The position numbers and the translations under genes were made by a program. The notes beneath the pieces were generated by a model. That model was not told the DNA's origin. It did not search any database and saw only the letters and a list, made by a program, of their open reading frames with translations. Below are positions 1 through 12,292 of a DNA stretch of 64,000 nucleotides, in pieces; the first letter of the stretch is position 1; every line of letters begins with the position of its first letter. This stretch comes from Sipunculus nudus. Taxonomy: Eukaryota > Annelida > Sipuncula > Golfingiida > Sipunculidae. The stretch spans positions 932,001 to 996,000 of the forward strand of contig CM049316.1 in assembly GCA_026874595.1 (NCBI GenBank), in the 5' to 3' direction.

Positions 1-600
1 AAGACAAAGTCATCCAAGATCTTCAGTCAATTTGATTTTTGGACCAATCCATGCATCTCTTATAGAGATATTTATGATTTTGTGTGATTTTCACGATACA
101 TGGCAATATTCAAGGTCAAGGCCACTCTCACAGGAAAGGTTATGACTCCAATTTATATATACATCATCCCATATCCTATGTCTATGAATAGGCAAAATAT
201 GAAAGAAATCTGTCCATTAGTTTTTGACTTATAATGCTCGCAGTACTGTTTAGTGACAATGTTGGGGGAATTAAATGGCATGAACACAAGAAAAGGATAA
301 TAGGTGGCGCCACCAGTTTCCAGTACATGACAACACTATTCAAGATCTTTGTTCAAGTTGAATTTTGGATCAATCCATGCAAGATTTCTTGAGAATTTTA
401 AGAATTTGTGTGATTTTCCTGCAAAATAAAACTATTCAAGGTCAAGGTCACACTCCTAGTAAAGGTCATGACCCCATTTCGAATAGGCTTTGTCCTCACC
501 CATATCTGTGCACATGTCAAGCTTGGTAAAGATCAGTGAAATATTTTTTGAGTTATTGCGTCCAAAAGAAATTTCTCGACCTTGCTTAAACTATGGTATC
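1..600. repeat. Two-unit tandem repeat with GGTGGCGCCACC
   Basis: Two diverged units of about 325 bp lie head to tail. Each carries a CAATCCATGCA word (near 51 and 374) followed by a stretch ending in TTCAAGGTCAAGG and a TATGACTCC/CATGACCCC word. A perfect GGTGGCGCCACC palindrome at 303-314 marks the junction between them. A related single unit is seen near 9950-10090, with GGTGGGGCCACC. The left end lies outside the window. There is no coding potential. The layout resembles the tandem core repeats of the other Helitron-like elements in this window, but no element ends are visible here. Confidence 0.55.
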
Positions 601-937
601 CTGACTTTTTCTAGGGATACAAATGTCTGATCCTGCACATCAATATATTAGAATTACACATGATCAGTTATGAAGCAGTAAGCCATTCACAAACCTATCC
701 TACTCTTAATTATCTAACGGATCATTTTAATTCTAGGTGAAAATGTGCAAGCACTAGCTTACACCTGGGAATATCAGATTCTATCCCAATACTCCAAATC
801 CATCAGCTAAGTAGTAAGACATGTGTACTAATACACATACAAGACTTGTTACATGATGTAACCAATCATTTTTAATGAGATCTTAACATGAGCGTTTTTC
901 AAGCTATTCCTTAGGAAAATGAAAAGTACTCACATAT
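601..937. other. Unassigned AT-rich sequence
   Basis: No open frame of note, RNA gene or clear repeat boundary is visible. It separates the tandem repeat on the left from the TATATG-rich stretch on the right. Confidence 0.5.
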
Positions 938-1200
938 ATGTGCTTATATGTCCCATATAAGGGCCTTTTATGTCCCTTATGTTTCCCATATAAATGCTAT
1001 GTATGTGAGTTCTATTTATATTTAAGCTACATGTTTAGTCAGACAGTGTTATATGTGAGTAATAAGGGAGCTGTATGTTTGTTATATGTCAGCTATAAGG
1101 AAGTTGCACATAAAGTCATTCTGTATATTCTGTTATATGTGACTTGTGTGGGAGATGTAAGGCAGCTCTGCATATGAAGGAGCTCTGTATATGTATTTAT
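938..1200. repeat. Degenerate TATATG/TTATAAGG simple-sequence tract
   Basis: The stretch is built from imperfect repeats of words such as TTATATGTC, CCATATAA and TATAAGG at irregular spacing. The 79-codon open frame through it (Tyr/Cys/Leu/Val-rich) is a by-product of this composition and is not a gene. A very similar tract lies at 5560-5880, on the other side of Family A copy A. Confidence 0.5.
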
Positions 1201-1519
1201 ATACTTTGAGGCTTCTTGTTCTACAATATAGGACTTAGACATTTTCCAAGGAAACACAAATGCTGCAGAAACCACTGAGTCCAAATTCTTTATGGTTTTC
1301 AAACAAAATAAATTTTAATTGAATAAATACTGAAAAAGTATGGTAATATGGGTATCAAAATAACCAGCTTTCTTGGAATTTAATGTATATTAGAAAATTA
1401 TACTAAGAATTAAGAATTATATTCTGCTACTTTTTTCATCTGATTTATACCTTAAGTGGTGTACACATATAACACTCATAACCATGCAGTGAAAGATCAT
1501 TTACTCAAAACACAATATA
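1201..1519. other. Unassigned AT-rich sequence
   Basis: AT-rich and unremarkable. I see no gene, tandem repeat or element end before the AACAAGG head that begins at 1520. Confidence 0.5.
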
Positions 1520-4500
1520 AACAAGGCCTACAGGCATAATGCGAACCTGTGCATTGAGAAATACACCAGGTATAATGCTTCAATGCTGGACCATTACTTT
1601 TCATGTATATGAACAATGCAAGTAATAAACATTTTGAATAAGAAACAATTACACAAACATCACTGCTGAAATTCTGGCATGGGTGCACACAACACAAAAA
1701 TGATTGTAGATGGGACCACCAGTCTTGTATACAATGAAGCTATTAGAGATATATACATATGCCCAATTTCAGACTGATATGTCAAACCCCTCCTGAGAAA
1801 TAAGCAGGGACACACACTGTGCAAAAATTATTGTAGGTGGCACCACCAGTCTTGTATACAACAAAGCTATTTGATATGTATATATATGGCCAATTTCAGG
1901 TTAGAAATAAGCAGGCACATACACTGTGCAAAGGTCATTGTTTGTGGCGACATCTGTCTTGTGAATGAGAAAGTCATCAAAGACACACAGACAGGTCCAA
2001 ATATCAGGCCAATACATCAAACCTACCTTGAGTCTGACGCATGGGGCTGACCAGGCTTAGGTGAGAAAGGCAGTTGCCCCGAGTGAACTGTGACAAATTG
2101 CTGCATGGCTCAGGCAACTGCACTGAGTGAACTCATGACCTGCCCCTGGCTAAACTGAGTGAACTTTTGACCTGTACCTGGCTGCACTGAATGAACTCTT
2201 GACCTGTTGCATAATCTGACACAGCTGGCAGTCTGCCAAAGCTATAAATAGATCCGGGCTGAACTTTGGTGCTAAATCTGATACAGTGGGCAGTCTGTCA
2301 ACGCTGTAAATAGAATGCAGCTTCTGCACTGAGTGAACTACTGACCTATACCTGGCTGCACTGAGTGAACTCTTGACCTGTTGCCTAATCTGATATGGCT
2401 GGCAATCTGCCAAAGCTATAAATAGATCCAGACTGACCTTTGGCCTGTTGCCAAATATGAAATTGTAGCCACACCATTGCATAAGCTCACAGATCGGCTT
2501 CACATGCAGCCCTGAGGGGCATGACACACATGAGGTGATCACATGATACTCATAAGGTGATCACATGCTACCTATGAAGTGATCACATGGTGCCCATTAG
2601 GTGTCACATGTCACCCATGAGGTGATCACATGCCTTGTGCTTGGCTGCACTGATTGAACTCTTGACCTTTATCTGTCTGCACTGAATGAACTCTTGATCT
2701 GTTACCAAATCTGAAACGTGCAGTTGGCAGTTTTTCAACCTATTTAAAGATACAGACACAGCCTGTTGGTAAATCTGTTTACACATACTGAAAGACTTTG
2801 GCTAAAATGCTTATTTTTTCAAGCTGACATATTCCCAAACTTTTTATCAAAATATCTAGAATAATAAAAGATGCAGTCCTTTCATTGTTAAAGGTCCAAT
2901 AATTCTGCCAAAAATTATTCAAGTAAACTTGAACAAAGGCCACCTAAGAATAATTTTTGTGCAATGTTCAAGAAGTTATAATTGAAACGATAATTTTGTA
3001 AAAAAACACTATTGCAGTCCCCAGTTTGAAATAGACAAAATAATGGCCATAAGACCAACTTAAGCTTTTCACGACTCAACCAAAAATCAACAAACTCAAT
3101 CTATTCTTATATGATTGAAAGAACCATGTCCTAGGAAAATTCTTTTGAAAAATTGAACAATTCAACTTGACAGTTTAATCATAAACGTTTTAAGCTGAAA
3201 GAGGCTAAAATTATCAGGTTTTCGCCTATAACAAATAGGTCAATGTAGGTGGCACCACGAAATCTGCAACTTCAAATATGAGTCATGTGACCAACATTTG
3301 CACAATACTTGGTAATGCTAGCATCTGTCATTTCTGAGATTACAATGTCAGTATGCTTACTTGGCCAAATGACTAAGTTCAAATTTGTGGAACTCTGCTA
3401 AAATTCATCAAATGCATACCATTTGAACAAACTTGAGAGGGCGTGCCTATTGGGATCATTTCTGTAAAATATTGAACGATTTGGCTGGACTGTTTACAAG
3501 AAGAAGACTTTTAAAGGTTTTTCAGCTTTTTCCCTATAAAATCCCTGAGTAAATTCAGGTAGCAAAAAAATAAGCTGAATCCCACAACATTTGATATGTG
3601 ACAGATTATTGCATAAAATCTGGGGATGGTAGCTCCTGCTATTCCTAAAAAATAATGGGTTAATGTACAGATGACCATTGACTCCCGTACAAAAAAGGTC
3701 AATGCAGGTGGCACCACAAATACCTGAATTTCATAGATGACTCATGTGACCAACACTGGCATAAAATTTGGTGATGACTGCTCTCGCCATTTCTGAGATT
3801 ATCATTTTAGTAAGCTTTTTGGACAGATGACCAAGTTCAACTTCCTGTAACTCAGCCAAAATTCACTGAACCAGAGGAGACAATTTAAAAGGTTTTTTAG
3901 CTTTTCTCTATAAAATCTAAGAAAATGCAGAGTTTTTCAGATGGCTAATTTTTTGCATTAAATTTCATGATGCTAGCTCCAGTTTTTTTCCAGATAGTAT
4001 GGGTTAATGTACAGATGACAGACGCCGCCACACCATTGCATTAGCTCACAGGTTCGCTAAAAATTACTACAAATGCATATTGAATGCAAAATTATAATAC
4101 AGATATATCTCACTGATGGCAAAATCTTGAATTAAGTTCAGTTTTTTTTTTTTTTAAATTTCTTGTCAATATTAACCAAAGACAACCTGAAATCTAAATG
4201 TCTAGTGGCATGATGTAATAGATGCTGATAAACTGGTGCCAGGCTAGATGTAACAGCATAACACAGCTTACATATATGGTAAAATGAATCAATTCAATCT
4301 CCATAATTCAGCCAAAAATCATTCATGTGGAACCATTAATGACAATTATTATAAGAATTATTGTAGGGATTATTCTTGTATAATATTTAACAAACTGGCT
4401 TCAGTGGCATCAGTCGAAAAACGTTTCGCAGGTTTATAACTCATATAGGAAGATACAGCAAACTGGCTAAGTTCAGCTTCCCGTAACTCAGCCAAAAAGC

Positions 4501-5314
4501 ACTGAACCAAAACCATTTGAACAAACTTGAATTAACAACATCTGAGGATAATTAATAAGTGAGATTTAAGAATTTGGCCCAGTGGTTTTTGAGAAGAAGA
4601 TCTTTGTAGGCACTGAGCTAAAATGGGCTGTTATGGCATATGACTAAATTCAGCTTCCCGTAACTTAGCCAAAAGTCACTGAACAGAGACCATTTGAACA
4701 AACTCTAGAAAGCACTACCCTAGGATCAGTTCTATGCGATATTAAACATTTTGGCCATATGGTTTCAGAGAAGAGGTTTTTTGTAGCCCTCAGTGTGATA
4801 CAGGCACTGATGACCCCGTACAAAAAAGACAGATGCAGGTGGCGCCACCAATACCTCAATTTCAGATATGACCTATGTGACCAACATTGGCATAAAATTT
4901 GGTGATGACAGCTCCAGCCGTTTCTGAGATTTAAATTTTAATATGCTTTTTTGCACAATTAACAAAGTTCAACCTCCTGTAACTCGGCCAAAAATCTCCA
5001 AACTGGAACCATTCAAACAAACTTGAGAAAGATTGTTCCAAGGATCATTTCTGTGAAATATTGGACAATTTGGCTGGACAGTTTCGGAGAAGAAGATTTT
5101 TCAAGCTTTTTTAGCTTTTCCCCTATAAAATCTTAGAAAATGCAGTTAGAAAAAAAATAAACAAAATCCTATATAGTTTTTGGATGACTGATTATTTGCC
5201 AAAAAATTTGGTGATGCTAGCTCCTGCCATTTTGGAGGTAGCTATGGTTAACGTACAGACGACGCACAACACACTACGCCGCACCATCGCATAAGCTCAC
5301 AGGTTTGCTCAAAA
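1520..5314. mobile_element. Family A Helitron-like element, copy A
   Basis: The head is AACAAGGCCTACAGGC followed by GCGAACCTGTG. The tail is CACAGGTTTGC then a short A-run near 5314, so an 11-bp word recurs inverted at the two ends. A second complete tail (CACAGGTTCGCTAAAAA) lies inside at about 4047-4063, so this is either two overlapping members or an internally duplicated one. The first 1.2 kb holds short TGCACTGAGTGAACTCTTGACC repeats. The rest is a chain of units of about 460 bp containing CCCGTACAAAAAAGG, GGTGGCGCCACC (4838) or variants, and an AATTTGGTGATGACAGCTCC word. No Rep/helicase or transposase frame is visible, so it is non-autonomous. Close relatives are at 14536-17821 and 28193-33985. 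Confidence 0.65.
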
Positions 5315-5559
5315 GGAAAAAGCTGCTACCCATAAATCCCTACAAGGTCATGATATCCCCTAAGGATGACCCCCAGTGTGAATGCAGGCCATTTTGGTTT
5401 TCAAGGAACTGCACAGTGCAGCAAGCTCACACACACACAAAAAACCTTCATTTCTAGCATCTACCGTAATTCCTTGCGGAAGAAGAGAGTAAACATTTCT
5501 CAAAACAGAACATACAACAGACAGCAATTGAGCTATTGACAAACAGGACAGAAGATGCA
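5315..5559. other. Unassigned sequence right of copy A
   Basis: No repeat boundary or coding frame is recognisable. Confidence 0.4.
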
Positions 5560-5880
5560 TACAGTGGACCTATATGTTAGTTATATGTCACTTATGTTGG
5601 ACATACATGGCACTTATAAGGCAAATATATGGCATATATGGCACATATATGGGACTTGTATGTCAGTTATACGTTAGTTATAAGTAAAATATATTGGACT
5701 GCCTTATAAGTGACATATATGTCACATATATGGCTCTTACCTCATTTGCATATAAAATCCATATATTTGCCATGAAATATATGGGAGTTAATTATACTGA
5801 TTAAGGGGAAACATAAGGGACTTAATAGGCACATATATGTGCCATATAACTTTCACATATATGGCACTTATAAACATTTT
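5560..5880. repeat. Degenerate TATATG/CACTTATA simple-sequence tract
   Basis: Imperfect repeats of TATATGGCAC, TTATAAG and ACATATATG, partly self-complementary (for example GTGACATATATGTCAC near 5713). The composition matches 938-1200 on the opposite side of Family A copy A. Confidence 0.5.
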
Positions 5881-8536
5881 TGGTAAGGGATCCCATGATA
5901 AGTCAGTTTCACAGCCAGCACACATAGATTTTTCAATTTTAGGCCACAAATTTGGGTCAAAATTATTTTCGGCAAATGCTCAGGAGGTGGCACCCACTAA
6001 GAATTAGCATGTCAAGAGTGTCTTCAATACAGGGCATTGACACCTTACTCTTTAAAAAAAAAATTGCATTTAAATAAAATGTTAGTCTTCTGCATAATTT
6101 GAGGGAGATCACCCCAAACACTCACTGCATATCAGCGTAATATTCCATAAGTGGCTAAATGTTACGACAAGTGACAGCGTGCAAAACCAAGGCTACCATG
6201 ATGCTCTACAGAACCAGGCTTCCTCAATTATTATCCCGTGTTAACCTTATGTAATCAAACATTATTTTTCTGGCTTGCCCACCACAAAGTCACGGTCACC
6301 ACATTTTCCTATAGAATATTTCACGTTAGCATGAACGACATCAGTTAGTTGAATTGATTCCATTGTGCAGGTGTGGAAGGAAAAACATGTAATAAGGTTA
6401 TGACCGAACAGAAATGTTTTGAGCTTTGAAATTTAAGGCAGTTAACTGTGTGGGATTTCAGTGCTACCATATAGAAACCAGGGTTTTCATTCAGATACTT
6501 TTTTACAGATCATTTCCCAAGATGGTGTATGCGCCAAATGTGGGTTTCATTTTAAAACTGTGAAGAAATCTGTCATATTTTTGTCCTGTGGAAACGCGGT
6601 CCCTTTCTTGTCCCACTTTGCATTTTACGTCATCTGAAGAAAGGCCGCTTCATGCTATAATCATTAAGTGCTACTTTCTTGTATTAGAGGTGCCATGTGC
6701 CAGTCTCTGTGTATGTCAGTGTGTAAGCCAGCTGACAGTGTCTGCATAAGCTGAACTCGTGAACACTTTACCCAGTAAATATGGCACCCTGTGAAAAAAT
6801 CATCCCAATGTTTTAATATTCTTATTACATGCTACTGGATGGCATATAGCAAAATTCCCAGCCTGCCTTGCGCAAGAGCTGTGTAACACACATATAAAGT
6901 CAGTTTGGACCTTGTAAACACCTTTGAGTACCACACGCTGTCAGCAACATCGGACAATTATATCACTGCGTACATGTTTCAAGTGAATTGTCAAGATTTT
7001 TTTTGGCAAGAAATACATTAAAACTTTTTGAGGACTGGGAATTCCATTTCAGTCTGTCATTTCTGCAATTTTGTCAGTTACGTCCACTATCGAGGAAAAT
7101 CACTGGCTCTACTGTGTCAGTAGGCCTTTCATATATTCAATTTATTGATTCAATCAAAATCCCACTGTCAATACTCCAAGGGCAAACCCTTTCATATCAA
7201 TTATGAAACTGTGCATATCTAAATCTGATTTATAAATGCATGGTTAATTCAAACAAAAACAATGCATTATGATGTTCTTTACTGAGTGTATATTACCATC
7301 ATACGGACATGATCACCTGTGAATATTCAAGGTGGCCATTTTGACCAAGGTAATAATGCTGATTGCCATAAATTTCCCTGGCGGCCATGAAGTCACTGAA
7401 AAAAACTTGGATCCTTTTATAAGATGCCACCCCCCCCCCTTGGCCAAATATTTTTAGGATTAAATTTATCGCCTTATACACGCGTAAATATGGTATGTAT
7501 ACCTTTATGTGCAGTCTACTCTTGCAACAGAATCTATTTCAAATTTTAAAGTTAATTACTTTCTGATGTTTATATACTTTTCCTTACTGGTCTACCATGC
7601 CTGTTCCTTCTTGTAATTGCTCTAATAAATGCTAAAGGATTATTTATTGTATGATGGCAGCCCTGGGTAATGAGGGTGCTTCATGTGGTAAACACCTTGG
7701 CCAGGGGTATAGTGTAGGGTTTGGTTAGTCAAGCACAAACACTTCAAAACTATAAGCAGTGCTTTCAAAGTTTTTACTGTAAAAGTAAAAATCTAACTGA
7801 ATATGGAAGTGGAAAGCAATTACTTCTTAAAGATAAAACATAATTGTGAACTTCTTCATTTTGCCAGCTATAAGATTTTGAGCCGGTTATAAGACTTCCC
7901 TATTTTAGTGATATTTTTAGGTCACCATGGAAGCAGCAAATATGCCGGAAGTCACTCAATCCAATCAACACAGTTTTGTAAAATAAGTCTGTAGTTTTTC
8001 CAATCATACTGGGGAAAGTGAAAAGCAATTATTTAAGTTCCTGGGTGGCCAAAGGCATTTTTTTTTATTTAGTGAAGTTTGGCTGTATTTTGGCGAGGCT
8101 CCTAATGGTATCCCTCCTATGCCCTGTTTCGGAAAAACTAGAAACATTCTGTCTCCACCACTAACAGCTAATACTTTTACTGAAGCTTCTATCAGTCTGT
8201 CTGAGGTGGCAAACCATTTAGTCCACTTCCTGATTAGTAACACCAATTGACATTTCCATGGATTAACTATGGTTATCATGTCCAGGAGAGGTGTTGACCT
8301 CCTGTCTTCAGTCTACTCTCCAACACCAGTGGATCATGAATGCATGGTTTCATGGCTGCCCAGTCAGGCTGTCATTATTATGTCTGCCAAAAAGGGTTAC
8401 ATTTTTGCTTATATATATACATTTTTTTTTATTTCAATTTTTTGACCAATGTATATATGCTCAACAGTTATTTTCACAGTTCCCAGGATAACATTTTCAG
8501 CCATATTTTTCACATATGTCAGACCATGCACATGGC
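5881..8536. other. Unassigned apparently low-copy sequence
   Basis: About 2.6 kb with no tandem array, no element ends and no open frame longer than 91 codons. Short frames (for example 6988-7206 and 8004-8279) have no recognisable domain. A C-run sits at about 7430-7439. It could be intergenic or intronic, and the sequence does not decide which. Confidence 0.5.
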
Positions 8537-8761
8537 TTTTTAGCTCAGCTGACTATTAGTCAATTGAGCAATAGTGATGGTCCTTTGTCCATTGGCTGTC
8601 CATTCATCTAAGTGTGTGTCCTGCCATCTGTCTGTAAACTGGCATGTTTTGTAACCATTTGACCTACGAATCTGAATTTTGGCATACTGTTAGATGTCCC
8701 TGAAATATCCTTTTAAACCACCTGAATTGGGTCACTAGGACTTTGTTCCTGCAAGAAAATA
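8537..8761 (-). mobile_element. Family B end fragment, inverted
   Basis: TTTTTAGCTCAGCTGAC at 8537, followed by a GGTCCTTTGTCC/GGCTGTCC stretch, is the reverse complement of the Family B tail seen at 22869, 46108 and 60640. Only about 225 bp survives before the forward head of the next element begins, so two Family B members lie back to back. Confidence 0.55.
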
Positions 8762-10316
8762 AACAACTAGGGACCCATGGGTCTTGACGCTCAGCTGAAT
8801 TTGTCTGTACGGATATTTTAAAGAAATTTTTCAGAATGATGGTCCTGTGACCTTATCCAATAACCTTGGGACCAAAAATCTGAGAACTTATTATCTTTGA
8901 ACTTGCAGCATTTAGATTATTGTAGTAATCTTTAAAAAAAAGTGGGTCAAGTGACCTTGACCTCTGACCAGGTGACCTCAAAATCTACAGATTTCTACCA
9001 CTTTGGGCAAGTAAGCCATGTGTGAAGGATGGATAGTTTGGGATGAAAGGTTTAATTTACAGTGCATCCACAAACTGATGTGGCTCCTGTGACCTCCACC
9101 TGTGACCTCTGTACCCTGATAATCAAAATACTTCTTACTTAAGTGTTGGGTCATTAATAAATCAAGTTTGAATCCAATCTGTCTACCCAAAGCAGAATTA
9201 TAATCCATAAACTAATTTGTGAATGGATGGGCCCTGTGAGCTTGACCTTTGACCATATGACACCAAAATTGAAAAGAATCTTCCCCCCATGGCAGGTGAG
9301 CAATATCTTGAAGATGGAAGGTTGTGATGAAAAGTTTGGCTTGAAATGCATACACATTCTTTTTAAAAATCATGGGCCCTGTCACCTTGACGTTTGGACC
9401 CCAAAATCTACAGGGTTCTTACTTTAGTGGTGCAACATATATTAGTTAAGTTTGAACTAATATGTCAAACTAGAGTTATCATCTGGAAACAAATTTGTGA
9501 ACAGATGGCACCTGTGACCTTGACCTTTGACCTTATGATCCCAAATTCATTTATGCTCTCCCCATACTAGCAAGTCAGCTTAATGCGCAAGATGGAGAGT
9601 TTGGGATGAAAAGCTTGGCTTAAAATGCAGCCATAATCTTTTTAAATGAGCGAGTCCTGTGACCTTGACCTTTGACCTCATGACCCTAAAATCATATAGG
9701 TTCTTGTTTTAGTGGTGGGGCATATGTAAGTCAAGTTTTAACAAATTTCTGTGGATGGTCAGATGGACAGACAGACAGACCGATGAACAGAAGGACAGGA
9801 AGGGTGATTAATACAGGGCATTCACTTGTGATCAATAAACACATCAGGTTTAAGGGCACTAGATGGAATCACAGCTAAGAAACTGACATGATTGTTGTCA
9901 TTTTATAGTAAAAAGAATAGAAAAATATTCGTAAAAATAAGAAAAAAAAATACAGGTGGGGCCACCACTTTTCAGAAAATGACAAAATTAGTCATGGTCA
10001 ATATTCAAGGCAAGATTCATGACAATCCATGCATTTATTACCAAGATATTGGAGGTTTTATATCAAATTTTTTTATTATTATGGGGGGACTCACAAGCCC
10101 CATAGCTCAAAGGATATAGGTGGCAGTGACCTAATTTTAGGTTTCCAAGGAGTTTTTTCATTGACCTCCCTAGATGTTTAGTTACGAGCTTCTAGGGTTA
10201 GCGGTTACGATTTGAACCCTGCTAACGTACAACCAGACGCCCAAAGGGAAGACGGACATAGCGCCATGCCTTCTTCTTCTTCCAATATAATGACTTGTAG
10301 TCAGCTCAGCTAAAAA
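8762..10316 (+). mobile_element. Family B Helitron-like element E0
   Basis: The head is AACAACTAGGGACCCATGGGTC with GCTCAGCTGA. The tail is TCAGCTCAGCTAAAAA at 10316, after an ACAG/GACA microsatellite stretch (9765-9785). The middle is three to four diverged units, each with a CCTTGACCTTTGACC block (8950, 9243, 9515, 9660) and a GGATGAAAAG...TTGGCTT word. The block reads as tandem TGACCT half-sites; 9521-9533 and 9666-9678 are perfect DR1 arrangements. A GGTGGGGCCACC variant of the shared palindrome is at about 9956. No transposition protein is encoded. Confidence 0.6.
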
Positions 10317-10461
10317 CCTCAATTTTCCATTAAAATTAAACCCAGTATCACACTTCAGGACTGCCTAATATCAAAACCACTCATTTGTTTTTCTTCATTT
10401 TTACCACATATATTTCCCTATATAGTTCTTGTTTACAGGTCCAAACATAATGCAATTTGTA
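10317..10461. other. Spacer between two elements
   Basis: A short AT-rich stretch with no recognisable feature, lying between the E0 tail and a degraded Family A head. Confidence 0.4.
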
Positions 10462-12292
10462 AACAAGGCCAACCAGCCTAATGCAAACCTTTGGAAAGTT
10501 TGGGAGTATGAATGTTTATTTTTTTAAATTTAATACTGATCCTCTCATGTCCTGCATATCTACCCTAGTCATTATGATTTCAGCCAAATCGACTTTCAGA
10601 CCTGCACATTTCGGACTAGGACATTTTAAAACTAGGATGTATCATTCAGGATATTTCCGATATGTTCTTTTTGCCAGAGAGGGATATTGGGACAGTTGAA
10701 TGGCCAATTTGGCAGCATGGTTTCAGAGAAGAATATTTTTAAATGTTTTTTAGCTTTTTCCCTATAAATATATAAATCTAAGAACAAGTTCCTCTTTTAG
10801 CCTTGGTATTGAGTCACACCTACTCATTCATCCTGGCAATGGAGGCTCAGCTTTGTCCCAGGTCAAGGGTACCTAATGTGCCACATGTAACCACACCACT
10901 GGCTCTTACAGACTGAAACTTTCCACAGACTCTTACAGACTGAAACTTGACCTGCTTGCAAATCTGAAATGGTTGGCAGTCTGCCAAAATGATTTATAGA
11001 TACAGAGCGTAACTTAAACTATTGTAAAATCTGACACATTTGGCAGGTTCTAGACGTCTCTATGGTGTGTCTAGATACATCTATGGTGTGTCTAGATACA
11101 TCGTCTAGACATCTAGACTGTATCTGAACACCAGGCAGAACCAGGTCAGTTGCCATGGTGATGTCTGGACTGCACCTGAGTGCACTGATTGACCTCTTTA
11201 CTTGACATGATGAAACTTGCCATGCTGCCAAATCTGTTTTCAAACTCTGAAAGCCTTTTTCAATTGGCTACACTGCTTTTTAAAAGCTGCATTTACCCAA
11301 TCTATTCTTATAAAACTGACTGAACAATACCACAGAACAATTCTTGTAAAGTTTAAACCAATCAGCTTAACAGTTTCTTAACAAAACAGTGTTTAAGCTA
11401 GATGCGCCAAAACTTACATTTTTGCTTGTAAAAAACAGATCAATGTAGATGGCGCCACCAACACCTCAATTTCAGATATGACTCATGAACAAACATTGGC
11501 ATAAAATTTGGTGATGACAGCTCCTATTGGACAATTTGGCTGAAAAGTTTCGGAGAAGAAGATTTTTTATATCTTTTTTAACTTTTCCTGTATAAAATCT
11601 AAGAAATCACTGAATCAAATCCATTTGAACAAATTTGAATTATCAACATCTGAGGATCATTTATGTGTGAGATTGAAGAAATTGACCCAGTGGTTTTTGA
11701 GAAAAAGATCTTTGTAGCCACTGAGCAGAAATGGGCTGTTATAACATTTGACTATATTCAGCTTCCCATAACTTGACCAAAAGTCATTGAACAGAGACCA
11801 TTTGAACAAAATTAAGAAAGCACTACCCTAGGAGCATTTCTGTGCAATATTAAACAATTTGGCTTTACGCTTTCAGAGAAGAAGTTTTTTTGTAGCCCTC
11901 TGTATGCTTCGGGTACCATTGACCCCCGTACAAAAAGACCAATACAGGTGGCGCCACCAATACCTCAATTTCAGATATGACTCAAGTGACCAACATTAAC
12001 AGAAAATTTGATGACCATAGCTCCAGCTGTTTCTGAGATTGTAATTTTAGCATGTAAATGACTAAGTTCAACTTCCAGACTCGGTCAAAAATCACCGAAA
12101 TGGAACCATTTGAACATACTTGAGAGGATTGTTCCAGGGAACATATCTGTGAAATATTGGACAGTTTGGCTGGACAGTTTCAGAGAAGAAGATTTTTAAA
12201 GGTTTTTAAGCTTTTTCTCTATAAAATCTAAATTAATGCAGATACCAAATAATAAGCTTTAGGGCACCAGGTTTCACATGTGACTAATTGTA

